The translations under genes were made by a program, and so were the position numbers. Under the pieces are notes generated by a model, which searched no databases, was not told where the DNA came from, and saw only the letters and a program-made list of their open reading frames with translations. A stretch of DNA of 64,000 nt, taken from the NCBI RefSeq assembly GCF_003634635.1, contig NZ_RBJB01000003.1, positions 1,130,715 to 1,194,714 on the forward strand, in the 5' to 3' direction. The DNA comes from Marinobacter nauticus. Its GTDB lineage: Bacteria; Pseudomonadota; Gammaproteobacteria; Pseudomonadales; Oleiphilaceae. Positions 39,207-47,200 of this stretch are shown in pieces. Positions within the stretch are counted from its first letter, which is position 1; every line of letters begins with the position of its first letter.

Positions 39207-39806
39207 ATGCGATCTGCTGTTCTCTTACTCACTCTGACAAGCCTGATTTTCTCCGCGCTTCCGGCATCGGCCGAAAGCACAGAAGAGGCCACACCGGAAC
39301 CCGAGGTTATGGGGTTTGTGGAATGGGTGGTAATGGGCGAAACCGGCATACGCCTGAAAGCCCGTCTCGACACCGGTGCCAAGACCTCCTCACTGCATGC
39401 GGTCAATGTTGAACCGTTCGAGAAGGACAATGAAGAGTGGGTCCGGTTCCAACTTCCACTGGGCGACCACAAAGACCAGCCCAGTGAAGGGGATATTGAT
39501 CACGAAGAAGTGATTCTCGAATTCGAACGGCCGGTATACCGGACCGTACTGATCAAGCGCAAGGGCGCGCCGTCACAACGCCGATACGTGATAAAAATGG
39601 ACTTCTGTATTGGCGGCAAAACCCATGAAACCCAGTTTTCACTGACGGATCGGGGCAAGTTCTCTTATCCGGTGCTGCTGGGCCGTCGCTTCATGCGCGA
39701 TGACAACATCCTGATCGACTCAGGCCGCAGCTTTATCGTTGAAAACGAGTGTGAATACAGCACCCTCGAGGAACTCGCCGAGAGTAAGAAGGCTCTGGCA
39801 GGCTGA
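39207..39806 (+). CDS. Retropepsin-like aspartic protease (ATP-dependent zinc protease family, DUF785)
   Basis: 199 residues. The start at 39207 is set by AAGGAAG six bases upstream and opens a signal peptide ending ASAES. The conserved core is RLDTGAKTSSLHA, with the active-site Asp-Thr-Gly of retropepsin-like proteases, then FCIGGKTHETQFSLTDR and YPVLLGRRFM. The family was named 'ATP-dependent zinc protease' in databases, and relatives lie near rimK. A secreted member would act in the periplasm. Its stop is 1 bp from the stop of the convergent ligase gene. Confidence 0.87.
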   Translation: MRSAVLLLTLTSLIFSALPASAESTEEATPEPEVMGFVEWVVMGETGIRLKARLDTGAKTSSLHAVNVEPFEKDNEEWVRFQLPLGDHKDQPSEGDIDHEEVILEFERPVYRTVLIKRKGAPSQRRYVIKMDFCIGGKTHETQFSLTDRGKFSYPVLLGRRFMRDDNILIDSGRSFIVENECEYSTLEELAESKKALAG

Positions 39807-39807
39807 A

Positions 39808-40695
39808 CTATTCGATACTCTCCGGTTCGTCATTACGAATTCTTAGAAAGCTGGCGAACCGGGGTAAGCCTGTAGCCGTGAGGCCGCGATAGCGAAAAGT
39901 AACCCGGGCGCCAATAGCAGGCGGATTGTGCCGCTCCTCATCGGTAAACCCGGTGCCAAGCCGGAACCGGCGACCACTTTCCAGCTCTACCTCCAGTGCC
40001 CCCAATAATCCCTCATACTTGCCCTTGCCGGGAAGATGAGCAACCACTGTGGCTTCCGCATCCTGATGTTTTTTCACCTTGAGCAGGTCATCTGAACGGC
40101 CCGCCTGATACCAACTTTTGCGGCGTTTCAACATCAGTCCCTCACCACCGGCCGCGACCGTTTGCTCAAGCCGGGCCATCAGCTCATCGTGGCTGGCAAC
40201 TACCCGCTGTTCCACCAGTACCAGATAACGCGAATCTGCTGCGGTCACCAGCTGTTGCAAGCGTCTATAGCGTTGCTCAAAAGGCCGATCTGGCTCGGGC
40301 AAATCAAAGACGTAGAAGCGCACCTGACGCCATTCCTGGTCTACTGGCTGAACTTTGCGGACTACGCCAGATAGTTCCGCAAAACGGCCACGACCGCTCC
40401 AGAGTTCGCCATCCAGGGGTTGAGCGGGAAACTGACGGGTAAACCAGGCCGGTGCGCTATACCTGTACCCGCCCCGAGACCAGAGCGTCTCGCCATCCCA
40501 GAATGCCCGGACACCGTCTAGCTTTTCACTGACCCAGTACTCTTCCAGATTGACCCCGGGATGGTAGACATTGGCGAGCGGAAGAGCCGGCGGCCGGCCA
40601 CTGGCATGCCCAAACGCTGAAAGGAAGATTGATACAACAATAAAACTGAATGCCAGAGGCATCGCCCTGACACGGGTGGTATTGCAGAGTGGCAT
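39808..40695 (-). CDS. ATP-dependent DNA ligase, LigE type, with signal peptide
   Basis: 295 residues. A signal peptide (about 1-31) with hydrophobic core AFSFIVVSIFLSAFG precedes a minimal adenylation domain. The ligase lysine is Lys58 in EKLDGVRAFW (motif I), and the further motifs are LDGELWSGRGRF, EGLMLKRRKSWYQAGRSDDLLKVK and an OB-fold tail. LigE-type ligases in other Gram-negatives are periplasmic and linked with competence or extracellular DNA repair. The length fits these small enzymes. Nothing around it is DNA-uptake related, so its role here is inference. Confidence 0.9.
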   Translation of the reverse strand: MPLCNTTRVRAMPLAFSFIVVSIFLSAFGHASGRPPALPLANVYHPGVNLEEYWVSEKLDGVRAFWDGETLWSRGGYRYSAPAWFTRQFPAQPLDGELWSGRGRFAELSGVVRKVQPVDQEWRQVRFYVFDLPEPDRPFEQRYRRLQQLVTAADSRYLVLVEQRVVASHDELMARLEQTVAAGGEGLMLKRRKSWYQAGRSDDLLKVKKHQDAEATVVAHLPGKGKYEGLLGALEVELESGRRFRLGTGFTDEERHNPPAIGARVTFRYRGLTATGLPRFASFLRIRNDEPESIE

Positions 40696-40746
40696 AGTCC
40701 TTTGCCCTGTTACGTCCCTGTTTACAGAATTCCGATATTACGGTTC

Positions 40747-41184
40747 TTAAGCCGTTACATACTTCAGCAGCTCTACCACCTGTCCCGGCGTTTTAGCCCA
40801 TGCCATGGCGGCGGCGTCCACTTCTTTGAGCGGATGCACAATGTCTTCGTCATGCAGGGTAATGTATGGCGTGCCCATAGCCGCACAATAACCGGCGTCG
40901 AAGGCCGCGTTCCACTGCTTGTACTTGTCGCCAAAGCGGATGACCGCCAGATCACACTGCTCAAGCAGGGTTTTGGTGCGGATGGCGTTTACCTTGGACG
41001 ACTGGTGGTCACGCCAGAAATTGTTTTCCGGTTTGCCCAGGAAGTCACCTGCGGCATCACTGGATTCGTGATCGGTATTGGCAGACGTGAATTCTACCGG
41101 CAGGCCGGCCGCCTCGGCACCCGCAGCAATCTGCTCGCGCCAGTCGGTGTGGATTTCGCCGGAGAGGTATACGGTCCAGATCAT
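40747..41184 (-). CDS. YtoQ family protein
   Basis: 145 residues, soluble. Recognised as YtoQ by WTVYLSGEIHTDWREQI, FTSANTDHESSDAAGDFLG and CDLAVIRFGDKYKQWNAAFDAGYCAAMGTPYITLHDED. The fold is related to nucleoside 2-deoxyribosyltransferases, but no activity has been shown that I know of. The start at 41184 matches the family; the longer frame from 41250 would include an intergenic hairpin and is not preferred. Confidence 0.86.
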   Translation of the reverse strand: MIWTVYLSGEIHTDWREQIAAGAEAAGLPVEFTSANTDHESSDAAGDFLGKPENNFWRDHQSSKVNAIRTKTLLEQCDLAVIRFGDKYKQWNAAFDAGYCAAMGTPYITLHDEDIVHPLKEVDAAAMAWAKTPGQVVELLKYVTA

Positions 41185-41205
41185 GTTGGGCTCCTTACGC
41201 CAGTT

Positions 41206-41240
41206 TAAAGCCGGCCAGTCTAACCTACGGGCCGGCTTTA
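41206..41240. terminator. Stem-loop between the phosphodiesterase and ytoQ genes
   Basis: Perfect 11-bp stem TAAAGCCGGCC / GGCCGGCTTTA with a 13-base loop. On the minus strand it follows the glycerophosphodiesterase stop by 42 bp and has only a short T run, so it is a probable but weak terminator. A tandem 9-mer CAGGTGTTA lies alongside at 41255-41272. Confidence 0.55.
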
Positions 41241-41281
41241 ATGTAGGCATCAGACAGGTGTTACAGGTGTTACAGCTCCAG

Positions 41282-42601
41282 CTAACGGCGCCCTTTCGGG
41301 TTCATCATGCAGTTGGCGTAATAGGTGGTCGTGGCCGGCCAGTCCGAGAATACACCAATGACGCCCACCTCCCGAGCCAGCACATCAATCACATTCATGA
41401 CATCGCCGTCGTTATTGATGGCATCCGAAACTGTCTGGTAATACCAGCCACCGCCATTTGCCAGGGGACCACTACGCTCCACGGTCCAGGCGATCAGATC
41501 AAGACCAGCCATGCGGGCATTGCGGGCATACTCAGACGGTTCAATCTCGCCATAACTATCCAGCGCCAGCATTTTCCAGAGCGCTGGCGCCAGAATGTTC
41601 ACGCCCCGGGACTTCAGGCTTTCCATGTGCGCCAGAGACTCTGTATCCGGCGTGATCGGCGACTGATCCAGAAACACTGCCTGTTCACCAAAGCGCGGCA
41701 TTTCATTCACCCAGAAGAGTACGTCGTCCAGATTAAACGATTGCGGCCACACATCTTTCGGGTTAATGCCAGCGTCGATGTAATCCTGAATCATCTGACG
41801 GGCGTAGTCCCGCTGGCTGTACTCGCCCTCAAACGGCATATCGACCACTGGCGTTTTAAGCTCCGGTGTGAACTTGGCGCCCAGTGACTTGAACAGCTCT
41901 ATACTCTCGCGGTGGGTCATCAAGGTGCCCCGGCTGGCATACAGATCGGTGCGCCAGTCAGCAGTGCCGCCGACATACTCTTCCGGTGTGGTCGCCATCG
42001 GATCGTAGGCGTCCATCTTACCCTCGAGGGTCTTGAACTCCGCCAGGGTGATGTCACTGGTCCGGCATTCAGCCTTGGCCGGAGTGCCGGATGCCGGATC
42101 AGCAGGGACGAACGGCTGGGTACACTTCGCGTTCAATTCCGGAATGGTGACAATGTTGGTGGTGGTGTGCAGATCATTCTGGGCGTGGCGACACACCAGC
42201 TCGCGATCCTTGGTGAAAGCAACATCACACTCCAGAATGCCAGCGCCCATCCTGGCGGCGGCGATGTAGGACTCCCGGGTATGTTCCGGGAACTGCAGGG
42301 GCGCTCCCCGGTGGCCAATCGAGAAGTCCGTAGCCTGGAAGTTGCGCACGTCACAGCTCTTGAGACGTTCCTTGAGCGGGCCGTCATCCATATCCTCAAC
42401 CAACCAGTACGGCCTCGCGCCCACCTGAACCGATGGCTTGCCCTGATACTTGTGCCAACCTTTATGCCCCGGGTGATCGTGCCATGCCTTTTCCAGCCCA
42501 GGCGGCAACCACTGACGTTCATCATGCCAGCCCTGTGTGGCATTGGCGGCTCCGGCCATCAGAGTACTCAACACCACACTTGCGATAACGCGTAACTTCA
42601 T
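41282..42601 (-). CDS. Secreted glycerophosphodiester phosphodiesterase
   Basis: 439 residues with a signal peptide ([21 protein letters not shown]). The GDPD catalytic residues are visible: His97 in [14 protein letters not shown], Glu124 and Asp126 in ILECDVAF, and a His in [11 protein letters not shown]. The enzyme splits glycerophosphodiesters to glycerol-3-phosphate and alcohol in the periplasm or outside, supplying phosphorus and carbon. AAGGAG lies six bases before the ATG. The chain is longer than E. coli GlpQ (about 358), due to a longer front segment (residues 25-90). No pho box is clear to me upstream. Confidence 0.93.
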   Translation of the reverse strand: MKLRVIASVVLSTLMAGAANATQGWHDERQWLPPGLEKAWHDHPGHKGWHKYQGKPSVQVGARPYWLVEDMDDGPLKERLKSCDVRNFQATDFSIGHRGAPLQFPEHTRESYIAAARMGAGILECDVAFTKDRELVCRHAQNDLHTTTNIVTIPELNAKCTQPFVPADPASGTPAKAECRTSDITLAEFKTLEGKMDAYDPMATTPEEYVGGTADWRTDLYASRGTLMTHRESIELFKSLGAKFTPELKTPVVDMPFEGEYSQRDYARQMIQDYIDAGINPKDVWPQSFNLDDVLFWVNEMPRFGEQAVFLDQSPITPDTESLAHMESLKSRGVNILAPALWKMLALDSYGEIEPSEYARNARMAGLDLIAWTVERSGPLANGGGWYYQTVSDAINNDGDVMNVIDVLAREVGVIGVFSDWPATTTYYANCMMNPKGRR

Positions 42602-42802
42602 AACCTGCTCCTTGTGAAATGAATGATACTGCAGCGTCAGTGTTCACAAGAGCCATGACCACCGCATGACGTTTTTTTGACCAGCCGATCAACTTCTCCT
42701 CATATGCAGACTTTTCCTACAAGGATCTGACTGATCTTCCTACACACTATTTACAACATTCCGGTACATTCGGCCGCCCCAAGAACCCATCTGGAGTATC
42801 GA

Positions 42803-44212
42803 ATGGACGCCCCGGCAATCTCACGGACAGAGAAACTGCTCTCTGCTGTTCTGAATAATCTGAAAAAATATCTGTTGGCCATCGCAAGCTCGCTGTTCGC
42901 GGTCTTCCTGGCCATGTCTTCCTTTTTTACCACGGAGCTGGGCTACACCTATGTGGTTCAGGACACCCTGTTTGGCACCATCCGCGTGTTCACCGAGCCC
43001 GGCCTGCACTTCAAGGTACCGTTCTTCTCAAACGTTTATACCTACAATCAGGCCATGACCCTGAGTTTCGGTAACCAGGAGAGTGGCGAAAAAATCAAAT
43101 CCACCCGGCAGCTGGGCGAAGTGGAGGTGCAGTTCGCTGACACCTACACCGCCCGGATTCCGGCCACTTTCCGGTTCCGACTGTCAGCAGATCCGGAAAA
43201 GATTGTGGCTATGCATCGTGAGTTCCGTAGCTACGACAACCTGATCGATTCGCTGCTGATCAAGAACGCCAAAAACGTGACCGTAGTGACCGCCACCCAG
43301 TACACCGGCGAAGAGTTCTTCCAGGGTGGTCTGAACAAGTTCAAGGTTCAACTGGAAGACCAGTTGCAGAATGGCCTTTACGAAACCGAGCGACAGCAGG
43401 TGGAAGTGGAACAGACCGACCTGGCTGCCGTATCTTCAACCAACGACGACGGCGACCGGCTGGAGCGGAAAGTGCAGCTGGTCTGGAAAAACATCATCCT
43501 GCAGGACAGCGCCGGCCAAGCCAAGCGCATTGCCAACCCGCTGGATGCTTATGGCATTCAGGTACGCCAGGTGACCATTGGCCGTCCGCTGCCCGAGAAG
43601 CGACTGGATGAGCTGCTGGTGAAAAAGAAGGACCTGGTCGCCAAGCGGATTACCGCGATCCAGGCCCAGGAAACCGCCCGCGCCGAAGCCAAAACCGCGC
43701 AGCTGGAAAAAGAGATCGAGAAGGCCCGGGCCATCCAGGACGCCCAGCGCAGCAAAGAACTGGCCATTATTTCCAAGCAGAAAGAAGTGGAAATGGAGCG
43801 CCAGCAGGCAGAACTGGAAACCGTCCGCAAAGAGAAAGAAAAGGCCGTAGCCGTGCTGGAGAAACAGAAGCAGCTGGAAATCTCGGTTGCTGAGAGAGAC
43901 ATCCAGAAAGCCAATGCCGAAGCCGCCACCTACGCTGCAAAAGCCATTCGTGAGCAAGGCCTGGCGGAAGCCGAAGTCGCCAAGGCACACCTGCTGGCCA
44001 AACAGGCCGCCCGGGATATCTACATGGCCGAAATTCAGCGCGATATCGCCCAGGTAATGTACCCGGCCCTGAAGGACGTAACCATCGATATGCCGGACTA
44101 CTATGTCGGGGCCGACGCAGGCGCCAGCCCGGTCAGTAGCCTGGAAGTATTTACCAGTCTTGGTGCTATGGAGCAGTTGCGCCGGTCTTCAGGACAGACC
44201 ATCCCTCAGTAA
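42803..44212 (+). CDS. SPFH/Band 7 (prohibitin-like) membrane protein
   Basis: 469 residues. A membrane helix (about 23-43), an SPFH domain (about 50-260; GLHFKVPFFSNVYTYNQAM, ARIPATFRFRLSADPEKIVAMH), then a long coiled coil (about 265-410; AKTAQLEKEIEKARAIQDAQRSKE). These proteins scaffold membrane microdomains and often bind proteases. GGAG lies six bases before the ATG. It is convergent with the giant ATPase gene, and a second SPFH protein (flotillin) lies beyond that gene, so two SPFH scaffolds flank the ATPase. Confidence 0.88.
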   Translation: MDAPAISRTEKLLSAVLNNLKKYLLAIASSLFAVFLAMSSFFTTELGYTYVVQDTLFGTIRVFTEPGLHFKVPFFSNVYTYNQAMTLSFGNQESGEKIKSTRQLGEVEVQFADTYTARIPATFRFRLSADPEKIVAMHREFRSYDNLIDSLLIKNAKNVTVVTATQYTGEEFFQGGLNKFKVQLEDQLQNGLYETERQQVEVEQTDLAAVSSTNDDGDRLERKVQLVWKNIILQDSAGQAKRIANPLDAYGIQVRQVTIGRPLPEKRLDELLVKKKDLVAKRITAIQAQETARAEAKTAQLEKEIEKARAIQDAQRSKELAIISKQKEVEMERQQAELETVRKEKEKAVAVLEKQKQLEISVAERDIQKANAEAATYAAKAIREQGLAEAEVAKAHLLAKQAARDIYMAEIQRDIAQVMYPALKDVTIDMPDYYVGADAGASPVSSLEVFTSLGAMEQLRRSSGQTIPQ

Positions 44213-44222
44213 AGCCAACGCA

Positions 44223-44266
44223 TTGATACCGGGGTGGGCGATCCAGACATTCGCCCCCGGTATCAA
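44223..44266. terminator. Stem-loop between convergent SPFH and ATPase genes
   Basis: Perfect 12-bp stem TTGATACCGGGG / CCCCGGTATCAA with a 20-base, partly paired loop. It lies in the 59-bp gap between two stop codons and can fold on both strands. No strong T run follows. Confidence 0.6.
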
Positions 44267-44271
44267 CGTGG

Positions 44272-47200
44272 TCAACCGGCCAGCAAACGCTCCTGCAGCT
44301 CCCGGATCACCCGCAACACCCGGCTCATGTCACTCTGGGTTTTCAAATCCAGATCCAGCTTGCCATCCATGGTTTTCACCAGCGGCACAATGGATTCTTC
44401 AAAGATCCGGGCGAAGGCCATCAGCGCGTCGCCCACCTGGGGCGGGCTGTCCAGGTTGACGGTGACAGCGGGATTCAGCTGTACCGATTGCAGGCCTTCG
44501 GTGAGGCCGGTTTCGAGGGAACGGGACAGCTGGCTCAGGGCTTTATCCAGATCGGGTTCCGGGTGTTTTCCGTTGTCCAGTCCGGCAACCAGCTGTTGCC
44601 CCAGTTGCTGCAAATGTTCCGAGATCAGGCCCAGCTGGCGAACCACTTTCACCCCGGTTTCCTCGTCGCCACCGGCTTGCTGACGGCGGCGGTATTCCTC
44701 ACAGATGGTCTGCCAGCGTGCCGCTTCTTCGTCATTCATGGTGCCGCGCATCTGCTTGAGCTTGAGCAGGTTTTCTTCGGCACCGTAGGTCAGCAGCTGA
44801 GCCTCGCCCTGGTAGTGGTCATCAATCAGGGCTTCCAGCTCCTGGTCACTCATCACCGGCGACAGCTTCTCCGCCAGTTTGTTCATGTTCCGGTAGCTGC
44901 CCTGCAGCTTGAAGGTGGGCTCGGTACGGTATGCTTCTGCCTGGGCGCTGGAGGCAATGTAAGCCTGATTGACCCGCAACACGGTTTCCCGCACCCGGAT
45001 CATTTTCTTCAGCAGGGCAACGATTTCATCGCGCTCGGCGGCACTGTAGTCGTGTTCAAAGTCCGAATCCGCCACCGTTTTGCCTTCGGCCAGATCGGCG
45101 AACCGGTAAAAGTCCGCCATGCCCCGGGTGGCCAGCGGTGCCAGCACCCGGTTGGAGCTCAGGCTGTTCTCGATGTAGGACAGCGCAAAGGCATGCTCCA
45201 TGCCCGAGAGCACGTCACCCAGGTTGTAGATGTCGGCCCGGTTGGCGAGCATGTCGGGGACCTTGAAGACTTCGCCGCTCTCGGTGTAGGGGTTACCCGC
45301 CATCACCACACAGAAACGTTTGCCACGCATGTCGTAGGTGCTGGTCTTGCCGCGCCACACCCCTTCAATGCGGCGCGTGCCGTCACACAGGGAGATGAAC
45401 TTCTGCAGGAACTCGGGGTGGGTATGCTGGATATCATCCAGATACAACATCACGTTATTGCCCATCTCCAGCGCCAGGTTGAGCTTGATCAGCTCCGCTT
45501 CGGCGGTGGAATGGGGTGCCTTCTCCGGATCCAGCGACATCACGTCGTGGCCCAGGCTCGGGCAGTTGATCTTCATGAAGATCAGGCCCAGACGGTTGGC
45601 CACGTATTCCATCAGCGTCGTTTTACCGTAGCCCGGCGGCGAGATCATCATCAGCAGCCCAGACTGGTCGGTACGGCGGTCCTCACCCGCCGTGCCCATC
45701 TGCTTGGCCAGGTTATCGCCAATGATCGGCAGGTAACTCTCGCTGATCAGCTTGTTACGTACGAACGACGACAGCGGGCGGGGCCGGAACTCGTCCAGCC
45801 GTAACTGGCCACGCCATTTCTCCAGTACCTGTTGCCGCACCTCCTGCAACTGCTGCCAGCCAGGAATGATCTCCTGCTGGTGATATCGCAGACGCTCGTC
45901 AAATTCATCCAGTTGCAGACTGAGCGTGCGCTCTTCAATGCGAGGGTGTTGGCCCAGCAGACCCTCAATCTGGAACGCCAGTTCCACACTGCGAACCGAG
46001 GTTTTCACCGTTTCGCCTACGTTCAGCACAACCACGGCCTCCGGAAGATAGTGCAGCAGATGCTGCTGATCCGTCTTGGCCATCCAGGCTTTCAACCAGT
46101 GGCTGGTGATGCTCCAGCGAGCAGCCGGCTGATCGGCCACGACCTCCAGTGCCTGCTGATACTGGGCAAACTGGTTATCCCGTTTCAGTGCCTCGACAAA
46201 GCCGGTCGCCAGATCCCCGGCATAGCGAGTGATATCGAAGCCTTCGGATTCTTCCGCCAGCTGCCGCACCAGGTACTGGGCTGCGGAATGCACCAGGCTG
46301 CGACCATCGCTGCCCGGCCCGGCCAGGCTCAATTGCTGTTCTTCCACAAAGTTTGCGAGCTGCGGTTCCAGTTCCTGTTGCAGGGATTCCAGCAGCTCAT
46401 CGGACTGCATCATGCGGCTGAGGATGCCGGCAGACAGGCACCGGGAACGCAGTTGCTGGCCCGCGCTCTGTTGCTGGCTCAACCCGGCCCAGAACAGCAT
46501 GGCCAGTGCCCTCGCCCTGGGGCTGAAACGGAGCAACCCGGCGTTCTGAATCGCCGGCCACAGCGTACTGACAATCAGCGCTGCGTCGTGATCATGGATG
46601 CCTTTTTCGTAGCCCTCCCGGTATCGGGGCGAGGCGAACTTGCGGATGTAACCGGTCAGTTCATCCAGATCCGCGACGTTAACCGGCAGGTCTCCGGCCT
46701 TGCGGAACTCATCGATTACCAGTGCCGACAGATACTCCGCCCGGTACACCCGGTCGGATTCCGAAGGCTGGCTCATGTTCCAGTAGCCCCGGAGGCGGTC
46801 CAGCTCGGGCTCCTCCAGGCGCTCGTAATACTGGGTCCCGGTCAGGTGCAGCAGCACATAATCGTCCCGGGGAATCAGGGTCAGATCCAGCTCCCGCTGG
46901 TTAACGCTGAACTTGTGCTTGCCCAACCGGATTACGGCACCGCCATCCTCAAAGATATCGGCTTTATCCCGAACGCTGCGCAGGGCGGTGTCCTGAGCCG
47001 CTTTGAGCTGGCCCAGGCAATCGTCCGCTTCCATGGCGGCGCCCAGCTCCCGTAACTCTCCGGCCATACTGCGCAACCGGCTAACCATGGCATCAGAGGC
47101 GAAGAAGGCATGCAGCTCTTCCGGGCTGCTGAAACGTTCGGTACGGCGGCCCAGATTCTTGAGAATACGGGCGGAGGCATCGGTGAGCGTGGTTACCCGG

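Noticed and set aside
44488..47055. Plus-strand open frames of 438 and 407 codons
   Set aside because: Antisense shadows of the giant ATPase; no ribosome sites or family features.
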